From Pseudomonas svalbardensis (GTDB lineage Bacteria > Pseudomonadota > Gammaproteobacteria > Pseudomonadales > Pseudomonadaceae), in NCBI RefSeq assembly GCF_030053115.1, contig NZ_CP125619.1, positions 497,001-561,000 of the forward strand: DNA of 64,000 nucleotides, read 5' to 3'. Shown piece by piece: positions 33,958 to 42,508 of the stretch; position 1 is the stretch's first letter, and every line of letters starts with the position of its first letter. The notes under the pieces are model-generated. The model worked only from the letters and a program-made list of their open reading frames with translations. It searched no databases and was not told the DNA's origin. A program made the translations under genes and the position numbers.

Positions 33958-34853
33958 TGCTCAACCGATTTCAAGGCTGGCGCGAACGTGGCTGGGCGGT
34001 AGTCGACGCATCGACATATGCCGATGCCTGGCAACGTTATGGCGGCAGCGTCGCCACTCATCCCATGGTGGTCGAGCGGCTGGCGCAGTTGGCCGACATT
34101 CCTGTGCGCTACCTGGCCTGGGAGCAAAACGGTGAAGTCAAAGCCGCGATCCCGACCTGGGGCCGCGACCTCGCCTTGTCCAAGGACGTGCTCAAGCGCT
34201 GCGGAAAAAAAGGTCTGTTCGACCTCGGTAATGCCGAGTTCATCCTGCCGGCCGCTGCCGATGCACAAGCGCCGCTGCGTCATCGTGGGCGCTACCTGTC
34301 GGCTCTGAATGAAGGCCGCTTCACCGGCATCAAGTTGCAGGCTGAACAGCTGGCGATGGCCCGCACTCCCGAAGAACTGTCGAAGAAGTTTCGCTACAAC
34401 CAGCGCCGTGAATTGCGATTGCTGGAAGAAGCGGGCGGAGTGGTCCGGCCGGTCGCGGAGTTTTCCAGCAGTGAACTGGCGGCGATCTATTGCGACCTGT
34501 TCCAGCGTCGCTGGGGCTTCCCGGCGACGGGGGCCGAGCGCATGGCTGAGGTCATCGAGTTGCTGCGTGATTTGCTGATTGGCTCGGTGATTTTCCTCAA
34601 CGATGCGCCAATAGCGATTCAACTGGTCTACCGTGTCGAGACACCGCAGTGGATCAGCGTCGAGTACATCAATGGCGGCGTCGATCCCGAAACCCGCGAA
34701 TTCAGTCCGGGCAGCGTGCTGAGCTTTCTCAATACGCAAAGCGCCTGGGAGCATGCCCGGGCGTTGGACAAACCGTTGCGCTTTTCTTTCGGTCGCGCCG
34801 ACCGTGAGTACAAGGATCGCTGGTGCAATCCTGTGCCGGTGTTCACCGTATGA
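33957..34853 (+). CDS. mig-14: Mig-14-like GNAT-fold protein
   Basis: 298 residues. It resembles Mig-14 (PA5003 position), which contributes to antimicrobial peptide resistance in Salmonella and Pseudomonas. Features: KKFRYNQRRELRLLEEAGG (near 140) and a C-terminal GNAT-like acyltransferase part with LIGSVIFLNDAPIAIQLVYR and SFGRADREYKDRW. No signal peptide is visible, so cytosolic or membrane-peripheral. It overlaps wapH by one base and the deacetylase by four. The acyl donor and acceptor are unknown. Confidence 0.83.
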   Translation: MLNRFQGWRERGWAVVDASTYADAWQRYGGSVATHPMVVERLAQLADIPVRYLAWEQNGEVKAAIPTWGRDLALSKDVLKRCGKKGLFDLGNAEFILPAAADAQAPLRHRGRYLSALNEGRFTGIKLQAEQLAMARTPEELSKKFRYNQRRELRLLEEAGGVVRPVAEFSSSELAAIYCDLFQRRWGFPATGAERMAEVIELLRDLLIGSVIFLNDAPIAIQLVYRVETPQWISVEYINGGVDPETREFSPGSVLSFLNTQSAWEHARALDKPLRFSFGRADREYKDRWCNPVPVFTV

Positions 34854-36292
34854 GTCAGCCCATGAACCGCAAACAACAATTGCTCAAGCGCCATCGGCGC
34901 AACAAACGCATTGGTCTGCTCATCGCGCTGGTGCTATTGATTGCCATGGGTGTGCTGGTGACCTGGTGGCTGCCGTTGGTGCTCGCGGTTCTGGGTTGGA
35001 TTGCCCACGAGGCATGGTTTGCCGACCATTTGTTTTATTCGCCCAAAGACGATTATCAGTACAGCTTTCCACCGTATACCCAGCAGCCCAAGGTTCACCT
35101 CGACGGTGAGCGTTTGCGCCTGGACGACGGCGTCATGCTGGTCGACGACGCCACCCTGGTGTTGGCGCTGCGGATAAAAAGCACTTGGCTGGGACGCTTC
35201 ATCGATCCTGTGGTCGAGTTGTCGGGGGGGGATAACCCGGACCGACAAACCTTCGAACGGGGAGTGAACGGCCTGCGTTACCTGAACCTCAGTGGTCAGG
35301 CGCAGGTTCTGTCGCAAGGCGAGTTACGTCTGCGCGGGCGTTTCTGCCGATTGCTGGGGGAGCCGGTGCTCTGGGCGTTCGAGCATCCGGATTACAGCCG
35401 TCAACGGGTGATGGTGATCGCGCCCCACGCCGACGATGCCGAGTTGGCCGCATTCGGGTTGTACAGCAGCGCCAGTCAAAGCTGGATCGTCACTATGACC
35501 GCCGGTGAAATCGAGGCCGGGCACTATCAGCAGATGGGGCTCAATGGCGTCGAAGCGTCCCGGTTGAAAGGCTCGCTTCGCGCCTGGGATAGCATCAGCG
35601 TGCCGCTGTGGGGCGGCGTACCTCAGGAGCGCTGCATGCAGTTGGGGTATTTCTGCCTGCAATTGTCCGCCATGCAAAGCGCGCCGGCCGAGGCCGTGGT
35701 GTCCCGTGAGGCACAGCTTGGCGATACTCGATATTTTCGACGGTTCAATCCGTTTGCCCTGGGCAGTGACGTCGATGGCCTACCGTCCTGGAACAATCTG
35801 CTGGCCGACCTGAGTGAGTTGATCGAGCGTATCCAGCCTCAGGTCATCGTTTTGCCACATCCGCGTTTCGACCCGCACCCAGACCATCTATGCTCACAGC
35901 AAGCAGTGATGCAGGCACTGAACGCTACAGCCTGGCAGCCCGAAACCTTGTTGCATTACGCCAATCATCTACACGACAACGATCGCTGGCCAATGGGTGA
36001 TGCCGGTACCGGTTTGACACTGCCGCCACAGATCAATAATCACGAACCGTTGCGTCCTTGGGCGCTTTGCCTATCGGCCGAAAAACAGTGGCACAAGGCT
36101 ATGTCGTTGGGCATGATGCACGACCTTCAGCCCCGACTTCCCCTCAAGCGTCTACTTCGCCGGGCGATACAACGTTGTCTGGCGGCCCGACGCTGGCCGG
36201 CTTTCGGCGAAAACGAGTTCTTCCGTAAAGCGGTGCGACGCCACGAATTATTCTGGGTCCAAGAGCTGTCTGGAAAGAGAGAGACCAATTGA
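34850..36292 (+). CDS. dnpA: PIG-L family deacetylase DnpA-like
   Basis: 480 residues from ATG 34850, whose ATGA overlaps the mig-14 stop. Hydrophobic residues ~20-60 form one or two membrane segments (IGLLIALVLLIAMGVLVTWW). The PIG-L signature is APHADDAELAAFG near residue 190, and VLPHPRFDPHPDH near 337 supplies the distal histidine site. The PA5002 homologue is DnpA, a de-N-acetylase linked to fluoroquinolone persistence in P. aeruginosa. It probably deacetylates an N-acetyl sugar of the core; the substrate is inferred. Confidence 0.85.
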   Translation: MSQPMNRKQQLLKRHRRNKRIGLLIALVLLIAMGVLVTWWLPLVLAVLGWIAHEAWFADHLFYSPKDDYQYSFPPYTQQPKVHLDGERLRLDDGVMLVDDATLVLALRIKSTWLGRFIDPVVELSGGDNPDRQTFERGVNGLRYLNLSGQAQVLSQGELRLRGRFCRLLGEPVLWAFEHPDYSRQRVMVIAPHADDAELAAFGLYSSASQSWIVTMTAGEIEAGHYQQMGLNGVEASRLKGSLRAWDSISVPLWGGVPQERCMQLGYFCLQLSAMQSAPAEAVVSREAQLGDTRYFRRFNPFALGSDVDGLPSWNNLLADLSELIERIQPQVIVLPHPRFDPHPDHLCSQQAVMQALNATAWQPETLLHYANHLHDNDRWPMGDAGTGLTLPPQINNHEPLRPWALCLSAEKQWHKAMSLGMMHDLQPRLPLKRLLRRAIQRCLAARRWPAFGENEFFRKAVRRHELFWVQELSGKRETN

Positions 36293-37245
36293 AAGTTCTG
36301 TTTCTGGTGCAGAAAGAGCAGCGAGCGATCCTCGATCGACTGTATGAGGGTATCGCCGAGCACTGCGACTGCGACAAGCGCGAGCTGACCAGCGCGGAGC
36401 AGGACGACTTGCGTGGATACTTTCGCAAGCATGTCGATGTGGCCCGCTACGACCGGATTGTTTTTTTTCTGCGTTTCAAAAAAGAAATCAGACAGGTGAG
36501 GTTCATCCAAACCCTGCCCAATCTGGTTATTCTGGAACACGATGCGTACCAGAATTACATCCCGTGCAAGTACACCGGCAAGTTCAGTGCGCATTACCGC
36601 AAGCTGCCTTGGGCGCGGGTGATCAGCTCGGGTTTCATGGTCGCAGACCGCCTGCGCGAGGAAGGTTTCGATGCGGTGTTTGTTCCCAAGGGCTACGACC
36701 AGTCGCTGCTGCAAGATCAAGGTCGTGAGCGAGATATCGAACTGGCATTTGTAGGCAGTACCAACAGCGTCGCCTATAGCGGCCGCAAAGCACTGCTCGA
36801 TGAGTTGGCGCGCGTCGAACCTCTGGTGGTGACGCGTACCAAGTCGGGTGAGGAATACTGCGATACGCTTAACCGTATCCGCTACTTCGTCAGCGCCGAC
36901 GTCGGTATGGGCGAATTCATGATCAAGAATTTCGAGGCCATGGCGTGTGGTTGTGTGCTGCTGGCCTATGATCAGGGTGCGGCTGAAAGCAGCGCGCTGG
37001 GTTTGCACGATATGCACAACGTTGTTTTCTATCAAAGTATCCCGCAGCTTCAGGAAAAACTCGCGAGGCTACGGGCTGACCCGGAGCTGGCGCAGCGTAT
37101 CGCTCGCAATGGTCGTGAACTGGTGGTTGGCCAGTTCAGCTTTGCGCGTATCGGGAAGCGTATCGTCGAGGAACTCGAACCAGCATTGCGTCCTCACGCG
37201 CCGTTGAGTCTGCTGGAAAAAGTGCGTCTGAAGCTGGGCGTTTGA
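36289..37245 (+). CDS. ssg: Ssg-type glycosyltransferase for LPS/surface polysaccharide
   Basis: 318 residues from TTG 36289, which overlaps the dnpA stop (TTGA). It is like Ssg (PA5001), a cell-surface glycosyltransferase needed for O-antigen and motility in Pseudomonas. GT-B fold pieces: FVGSTNSVAYSGRKALL (near 148) and GEFMIKNFEAMACGCVLLAYD (near 205, E-x7 motif). The N-terminus MKVLFLVQKEQRAILDRLYE is conserved from memory. Last gene of the wapO-ssg run before a 215-base gap. Confidence 0.87.
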   Translation: MKVLFLVQKEQRAILDRLYEGIAEHCDCDKRELTSAEQDDLRGYFRKHVDVARYDRIVFFLRFKKEIRQVRFIQTLPNLVILEHDAYQNYIPCKYTGKFSAHYRKLPWARVISSGFMVADRLREEGFDAVFVPKGYDQSLLQDQGRERDIELAFVGSTNSVAYSGRKALLDELARVEPLVVTRTKSGEEYCDTLNRIRYFVSADVGMGEFMIKNFEAMACGCVLLAYDQGAAESSALGLHDMHNVVFYQSIPQLQEKLARLRADPELAQRIARNGRELVVGQFSFARIGKRIVEELEPALRPHAPLSLLEKVRLKLGV

Positions 37246-37271
37246 CAGGGTTTCTGTGGCGCTGGAAGGAG

Positions 37272-37412
37272 ATGTCGTTCGGCATGCCGGTTTTGGCCTC
37301 CACGTACAGGCTGTCGATTGAGCATCAGCGCAAGGCGCGCGTTCGTCGCGAACACATCAAGTTTGCATTGCCTCTAATGCCGGGAGTCTGCATTGGTTGT
37401 TTTATCAATTAA
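37272..37412 (+). CDS. Possible small ORF of 46 codons (uncertain)
   Basis: Between ssg and the wapR-like gene, ATG 37272 has a strong AAGGAG five bases upstream and opens 46 codons (MSFGMPVLASTYRLSIEHQ at the start, CIGCFIN at the end) to TAA 37410-37412. The N-terminal MSFGMPVLAS resembles the E-A-x-S-x-G-x-P-V motif of GT4 glycosyltransferases, so it may be a relic of a lost transferase or a real small basic protein. No homologue recognised. Confidence 0.3.
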   Translation: MSFGMPVLASTYRLSIEHQRKARVRREHIKFALPLMPGVCIGCFIN

Positions 37413-37460
37413 GTGCGCCGCTGCGTACCTGCATAGTTCCATGCGTTGGCTTGTTGCCTT

Positions 37461-38555
37461 ATGAGTATCCTTAACGTTATGTGGTCTGGCGGTGCGCCGT
37501 TCGCATCGATTCACAAGGTTCATCAGCAAATACTGTCGCAGGCCGGCCCTGCCGCATCGGTCAAGACCTGGTTGCTTCAGGGCAGCGCGTCAGGGTCTGG
37601 AGTGAATGTTGGCGAAACCCGGGAATGGAAACTGTCCTCCGCCCGTTTGAAAGGGCGGCATTTCTGGCGGCTGATGACGCCTTGGACGCAGGCCTCTTTC
37701 AAGAGAGCCCTCAAGCAGAGTGGGGCGCACCTTTTGCTGCTCGATGGCTTGGGAGTAGCTCGCACACTTTTACCCCTTCTCAAAACATTGCCAAACATCC
37801 ATGCGGTGGTGATTGTTCATGGTTCCACGCGAGTTCGTACCGGAGATCGAGCGCTCTTCCACCAGTTCTCGACGTCCCAGCTGACATTGGTCGCAGTGTC
37901 GAACACCTTGGCGGCCTCGCTGGGCCGAGACCTTCAAATGCCGGTCATGACATTGCGTAGTGCGTTCGACCCTGCCGCGTTTCGCTCCTCGGTACTCCCT
38001 CGCGAGGAGGCCCGAGCCCGGTTGGGGTTGCCCCTGGATGACACGCCTGTGCTCGGTGCGGTGGGGCGATTGGTGGAAAATAAGGGGTTTGCCTGTCTGA
38101 TTGAGGCCTTTGCCTCTGCATTGAAGCAGCGACCCGATCTGCGATTGGTGATTATCGGTGAAGGGCCTTCCAGAGACGCGTTGCAAGCACGCATTGATCA
38201 CCTGGGGTTGCGCGCGAGTGTCTCCTTGCCCGGCCATCTGAATGATGCCGCGCGGCTTTACAGGGCCTTCGACTGGGTCGCTATCCCTTCACTGGACGAG
38301 GGCCTGGGACTGATTATGCAAGAGGCGGTGATGGCGGGTGTCCCCGTAATTTCCAGCGAATTGCCAGTGTTTCGCGAGCAGTTGGCCGACACGGGTTGGT
38401 ATGCCCCCGTAGAGGATGTCAGTACCTGGAGCGATATTATTGTGCGAGCGTCCAGCGCTTCTGCGAAAGATATCGCGGCAGGCCAATATCAGGAGCTGGC
38501 CCCTGACCAGGCCTGGCTGAACTTCAGCCAGACGGCCCGTGCATTGCTTTCATGA
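37461..38555 (+). CDS. wapR: GT4 glycosyltransferase (WapR-like rhamnosyltransferase)
   Basis: 364 residues from ATG 37461; an in-frame TTG at 37446 is less likely. GT4 features: GAVGRLVENKGFACLIEAF (near 193) and PSLDEGLGLIMQEAVMAGVP (near 275, E-x7-E). It sits at the PA5000 (wapR) position, where the enzyme adds the L-rhamnose that receives O antigen. Sugar specificity is inferred from position. Its 3' end overlaps by six bases the convergent kinase gene on the minus strand. Confidence 0.78.
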   Translation: MSILNVMWSGGAPFASIHKVHQQILSQAGPAASVKTWLLQGSASGSGVNVGETREWKLSSARLKGRHFWRLMTPWTQASFKRALKQSGAHLLLLDGLGVARTLLPLLKTLPNIHAVVIVHGSTRVRTGDRALFHQFSTSQLTLVAVSNTLAASLGRDLQMPVMTLRSAFDPAAFRSSVLPREEARARLGLPLDDTPVLGAVGRLVENKGFACLIEAFASALKQRPDLRLVIIGEGPSRDALQARIDHLGLRASVSLPGHLNDAARLYRAFDWVAIPSLDEGLGLIMQEAVMAGVPVISSELPVFREQLADTGWYAPVEDVSTWSDIIVRASSASAKDIAAGQYQELAPDQAWLNFSQTARALLS

Positions 38556-39158
38556 TGCCAGAACAGCTTGCTCGAGTGCCTGCATTGGAAAGCTGTCGTT
38601 CAGGTTTTCGCGCGCAATATAGCGAGCGAAATGCTGCAGGTTGCGCTTGATCAGATGCTTGGGCAGTGGCGCCCGCAAGAAACGCATATCCGCTACATCG
38701 ATCAGGCCCATTCGGTTGTCCGGTGTGACTACGATGTTGCCCAGGTGCAGTGAGCGAAAGTAGATCCCCGACATATGAAGGCTACGTATCAGCCCCGTCA
38801 GAGCCGGCAGTGTCTGCTGCCAGTTGAACCCTTCCTTGCTGGCGATCTGGCGCAGGGTTTCTCCCGGCAGGGGCTGGTAAAGCACCGCCGTCATGCCTGG
38901 GGTTTGCAGTCGATAGAACTGCAGGACCTGAAGGGTGGGTACGCCAAGCTTGTGCAGTTCGGCGGCATTGTCGATGAAGCGTTTCGAGTACGGACGAAAC
39001 AACGCGGAAGATAAAATACGCTTGCGACGAAACAGTTTGAGGATATTCCCATCCTGCAACAGGTAAACTTTCGGGCCGTAGCTGTCGGCCTCCAGTACTC
39101 TGGCGGCTTCAATCATTTGATTTAAAGCGTCTTGCGGAAGCCGGGAGCATTGCATCAT
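38550..39158 (-). CDS. LPS/toluene-tolerance-type kinase-fold protein (PA4998-like)
   Basis: 202 residues with the start at the first of two adjacent Met codons (MMQCSRLPQD), ATG at 39156-39158, preceded on its strand by AAGG. A longer frame extends upstream but would cover the waaL promoter and start. Kinase-fold traces: VYLLQDGNILKLFRRKR (near 30, ATP Lys), MSGIYFRSLHLGNIVV (catalytic-loop position, H-L-x-N) and GLIDVADMRF (metal Asp). It is convergent with wapR and divergent from waaL. It probably modifies core or lipid A; the substrate is unknown. Confidence 0.78.
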   Translation of the reverse strand: MMQCSRLPQDALNQMIEAARVLEADSYGPKVYLLQDGNILKLFRRKRILSSALFRPYSKRFIDNAAELHKLGVPTLQVLQFYRLQTPGMTAVLYQPLPGETLRQIASKEGFNWQQTLPALTGLIRSLHMSGIYFRSLHLGNIVVTPDNRMGLIDVADMRFLRAPLPKHLIKRNLQHFARYIARENLNDSFPMQALEQAVLAS

Positions 39159-39267
39159 AGAAAGCCTTGTTGGAATTGCGCGGGCACTGTGGCGGGCAAT
39201 GATGCCGAAAAGTTTCAGTTTTAACCATGCCGGGTTAGGTAGGGTGGGTTGTCTAAGGAGCAATTTG

Positions 39268-40440
39268 ATGCAAGAAACACGTTGGGCGCAAGTATGGATG
39301 ACGTCAGGTCTGTTGTGGTTTCTGATGGCTATCGCCGTTGCGCCTACCAACAAACTTTATCAGCAAGGGCTGGTCGCACTGCTATGGCTGCCGGCCATGG
39401 TGTTCAGCTGGCCAGCGCGGGCTCGGATCAGAGAACTCCTATATGAGCAGCGCTGGGTCTACCTGCCGATGCTCGGTCTGCTGGTCTGGTCATTGATTAG
39501 TCTCTCTTGGACGAGCGACGAGGTGCCGAGTCGCGAAGTCAAGCGGTTGTTGTACATCGGCGTATTCCTGCTTTTTTTTCCGGTTTTTGCCAATACCCGG
39601 CCCGACCGAATCATTCGTATCATGCAATGGGGCGGTATTGGGCTGGCGTTGACTGCGTTGGTTGCCACCGTCAAATTTTATGGGGTCGATGGCAACGTCT
39701 GGTACGCGCGTGTTGAAGGTTTGGGTGAGTTGTCTCACCCGATTCTGGGTGGCTACGTTATTGGATTGGCGGCCGTGTGGCTTGTTCATTGGGTACCGCG
39801 CGGGCGCTGGATGCAAGCGGTCTGGGTCGTAGCGCTGGGTTTCCTTGGCGTGTTTGTCGTGCTTAGCCAGAGTCGTGGTGCTGCCTTGGCGTTGTTCCTG
39901 ACGTTGCTCGTCATGCCGATCTGGTGCCGCGATCGACGCAGTCGCGTCGTTGCGGTATCTGCGTTGACAGTGGCGATGTTGGCTTTCTGGTTCTTCGAGC
40001 CTTTGGTTATGGCTCGCGGTGTTTCCTATCGTCCACAAATCCTGATGGCAAGCTTGCAAATGATTGCCGAGCACCCATGGCGCGGTCTGGGCCTTGGCGG
40101 CAGCTATAAAGTGCTCGCCGAAGGCTTGTCCTTTGACCACGCCCATAACCTCTTCACTCATGTCGCCATCGAACTGGGTCTGCCGGGGCTGTTGTTGTGG
40201 TGCGCGGTATGGCTTGCAGTTTTACGGGAGGCCTGGAAAGCCCGGGAAACGCTATATGGTCAAGGCGTCATCGGCATATGGGTATTTTCATCCCTGGCCA
40301 TGCAATTCGATGCGGCCAGCCTGGCCGGAACGCCAAGGGCCGAGTGGTTCATCAGTTGGTTACCCGTTGGCCTGGCCAGTGTGTTGGTATGGGCGCGGGT
40401 CAATTCCGACGATTGTGATAAAATTTCGCGTTCTTCCTAA
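39268..40440 (+). CDS. waaL: O-antigen ligase WaaL family membrane protein
   Basis: 390 residues from ATG 39268, with AAGGAG at 39255-39260; the in-frame start at 39199 has no ribosome site. About ten to twelve transmembrane segments are visible. The large periplasmic region carries RPQILMASLQMIAEHPWRGLG and FDHAHNLFTHVAIELGLPG with the H-x-H-N motif of the Wzy_C/WaaL family. It joins O polysaccharide to the lipid A-core in the periplasm. It is followed by msbA after 15 bases, probably in one transcript. Confidence 0.88.
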   Translation: MQETRWAQVWMTSGLLWFLMAIAVAPTNKLYQQGLVALLWLPAMVFSWPARARIRELLYEQRWVYLPMLGLLVWSLISLSWTSDEVPSREVKRLLYIGVFLLFFPVFANTRPDRIIRIMQWGGIGLALTALVATVKFYGVDGNVWYARVEGLGELSHPILGGYVIGLAAVWLVHWVPRGRWMQAVWVVALGFLGVFVVLSQSRGAALALFLTLLVMPIWCRDRRSRVVAVSALTVAMLAFWFFEPLVMARGVSYRPQILMASLQMIAEHPWRGLGLGGSYKVLAEGLSFDHAHNLFTHVAIELGLPGLLLWCAVWLAVLREAWKARETLYGQGVIGIWVFSSLAMQFDAASLAGTPRAEWFISWLPVGLASVLVWARVNSDDCDKISRSS

Positions 40441-40455
40441 CGAGTGAGCTCTACG

Positions 40456-42261
40456 ATGAGTGACGCACCGCCCAAAGCGGGACAGGATTCCAGCCTGAAA
40501 ATCTATTTTCGGCTATTGGGGTATGTAAAACCCTATATCGGCCTATTCCTGGTGAGTATCGTCGGCTTCGTGATCTTTGCCTCGACGCAGCCCATGCTCG
40601 CAGGGATTCTCAAATATTTCGTCGATGGCCTGAGCAACCCCGAAGCGGTGCTCTTCCCGACTGTTCCCTATCTGCAAGACTTGCAGTTGCTGATGGCCGT
40701 GCCGCTGCTCATCATCCTGATCGCCGCCTGGCAAGGCCTGGGGTCTTTCCTGGGTAACTATTACCTGGCCAAAGTCTCCCTTGGGCTGGTCCACGACTTG
40801 CGTGTCGAACTGTTCAACAAATTATTGGTATTGCCCAACCGTTATTTCGACACCCATAACTCCGGGCACCTGATTTCGCGCATCACCTTCAACGTGACCA
40901 TGGTCACCGGTGCGGCCACGGACGCTATCAAAGTGGTCATTCGTGAAGGCCTGACCGTGGTGTTCCTGTTTGCTTACCTGTTGTGGATGAACTGGAAACT
41001 GACCCTGGTGATGCTGGCGATCCTGCCCATCATCGCGATCATGGTGAGCAGCACCAGCAAAAAATTCCGCAAGCAGAGCAAGAAGATCCAGGTGGCGATG
41101 GGCGACGTGACTCACGTAGCCTCCGAGACCATCCAGGGCTATCGCGTGGTGCGCAGCTTCGGTGGCGAAAGCTATGAAGAGCGTCGTTTCGCCGAAGCCA
41201 GTCAGAGCAACACTGACAAGCAACTGCGCATGACCAAGACCGGCGCGGTCTACACGCCGATGCTGCAACTGGTGATCTACACCGCCATGGCGGTGCTGAT
41301 GTTCCTGGTGCTGTTCCTGCGCGGCGACGCCACCGCCGGTGACCTGGTGGCCTACATCACCGCGGCCGGCCTGTTGCCCAAGCCGATTCGTCAACTGTCG
41401 GAAGTCAGCTCGACAATCCAGAAAGGCGTTGCAGGTGCCGAAAGCATTTTCGAGCAACTGGACGTCGAACCAGAGATTGACAAGGGTACCGTCGAGCGCG
41501 ATCGCGTCAGCGGCCATCTGGACGTGCGCAACCTGAGCTTCACCTATCCGGGGACCGAGCGTGAGGTGCTGAAGAACATCAGCTTCACGGCGGCACCGGG
41601 GCAAATGATCGCCCTGGTAGGGCGCTCGGGTAGCGGCAAGTCGACCCTGGCCAGCCTGATTCCGCGTTTCTATCACCACGAAACCGGCGAAATCATGCTC
41701 GATGACGTGGAAATCGAAGACTATCGTCTGCGCAATCTGCGTCGACACGTGGCGCAGGTGACACAGCATGTGACCCTGTTCAACGACACCATCGCCAACA
41801 ACATCGCTTACGGTGACCTGGCCGGCGCCCCACGTGCCGACATTGAAAAGGCCGCGACGGATGCTTACGCGATGGACTTCATCTCGGAAATGCCGCAAGG
41901 CCTGGACACCCAGGTCGGGGAAAACGGCGTGTTGCTGTCCGGTGGTCAGCGTCAACGCCTGGCGATTGCCCGGGCCTTGTTGAAGAATGCACCGTTGCTG
42001 ATTCTCGACGAGGCAACGTCGGCGCTCGATACCGAGTCCGAGCGGCACATTCAGGCGGCACTGGATCAGGTCATGAAAGGTCGCACCACGCTGGTGATTG
42101 CTCACCGGTTGACGACCATCGAGAAAGCCGACCTGATCCTGGTCATGGATCATGGCGAAATCGTCGAGCGCGGCACCCACGCTCAACTGCTGGCGCAAAA
42201 CGGCTACTACTCGCGCCTGCATGCAATGGGCCTCGACACCCCGGTTGGCGACATCGCCTGA
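40456..42261 (+). CDS. msbA: Lipid A export ABC transporter MsbA
   Basis: 601 residues from ATG 40456 (a GTG at 40444 is in frame). A half-transporter: six transmembrane helices in residues 1-330, then the nucleotide-binding domain with Walker A GRSGSGKST (near 390), Q-loop, signature LSGGQRQRLAIARALL (near 494), Walker B LLILDEATSALD and H-loop IAHRLTT. As a homodimer it flips lipid A-core across the inner membrane, feeding the ligase encoded next door. A strong terminator follows. Confidence 0.96.
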   Translation: MSDAPPKAGQDSSLKIYFRLLGYVKPYIGLFLVSIVGFVIFASTQPMLAGILKYFVDGLSNPEAVLFPTVPYLQDLQLLMAVPLLIILIAAWQGLGSFLGNYYLAKVSLGLVHDLRVELFNKLLVLPNRYFDTHNSGHLISRITFNVTMVTGAATDAIKVVIREGLTVVFLFAYLLWMNWKLTLVMLAILPIIAIMVSSTSKKFRKQSKKIQVAMGDVTHVASETIQGYRVVRSFGGESYEERRFAEASQSNTDKQLRMTKTGAVYTPMLQLVIYTAMAVLMFLVLFLRGDATAGDLVAYITAAGLLPKPIRQLSEVSSTIQKGVAGAESIFEQLDVEPEIDKGTVERDRVSGHLDVRNLSFTYPGTEREVLKNISFTAAPGQMIALVGRSGSGKSTLASLIPRFYHHETGEIMLDDVEIEDYRLRNLRRHVAQVTQHVTLFNDTIANNIAYGDLAGAPRADIEKAATDAYAMDFISEMPQGLDTQVGENGVLLSGGQRQRLAIARALLKNAPLLILDEATSALDTESERHIQAALDQVMKGRTTLVIAHRLTTIEKADLILVMDHGEIVERGTHAQLLAQNGYYSRLHAMGLDTPVGDIA

Positions 42262-42267
42262 CCCCAC

Positions 42268-42296
42268 AAAAGGGGTGAGCCTGGCTCACCCCTTTT
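42268..42296 (+). terminator. Strong terminator after msbA
   Basis: The 14-base arms 42268-42281 and 42283-42296 (AAAAGGGGTGAGCC and complement) are perfect and give a hairpin with A-tract and T-tract edges. The rest of the gap to hldE (42297-42508) shows nothing more than a probable promoter region. Confidence 0.85.
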
Positions 42297-42508
42297 GCAC
42301 ACCTGGCGTGCAATGCGTCCGGTGATTTGTACCCAGACCTTTACCCTACTTGACCAAGCCTGAATAAATCTGCGCACCGCGGACGGATTTTCTGATCAAT
42401 AAATGAGCAGAAAGCCCCGCCGAATCATCCCATTGCAGCCGTCACACAAGCCCACGCCAACCCTGTGTTAATATCGCGCCCCTGTTCATTTTGTATGTGG
42501 GTTGCTCC

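Noticed and set aside
38550..39353. Longer 267-codon version of the minus-strand kinase
   Set aside because: The extra 65 codons run through the waaL promoter and start region and have no ribosome site; the MM start at 39158 has one.
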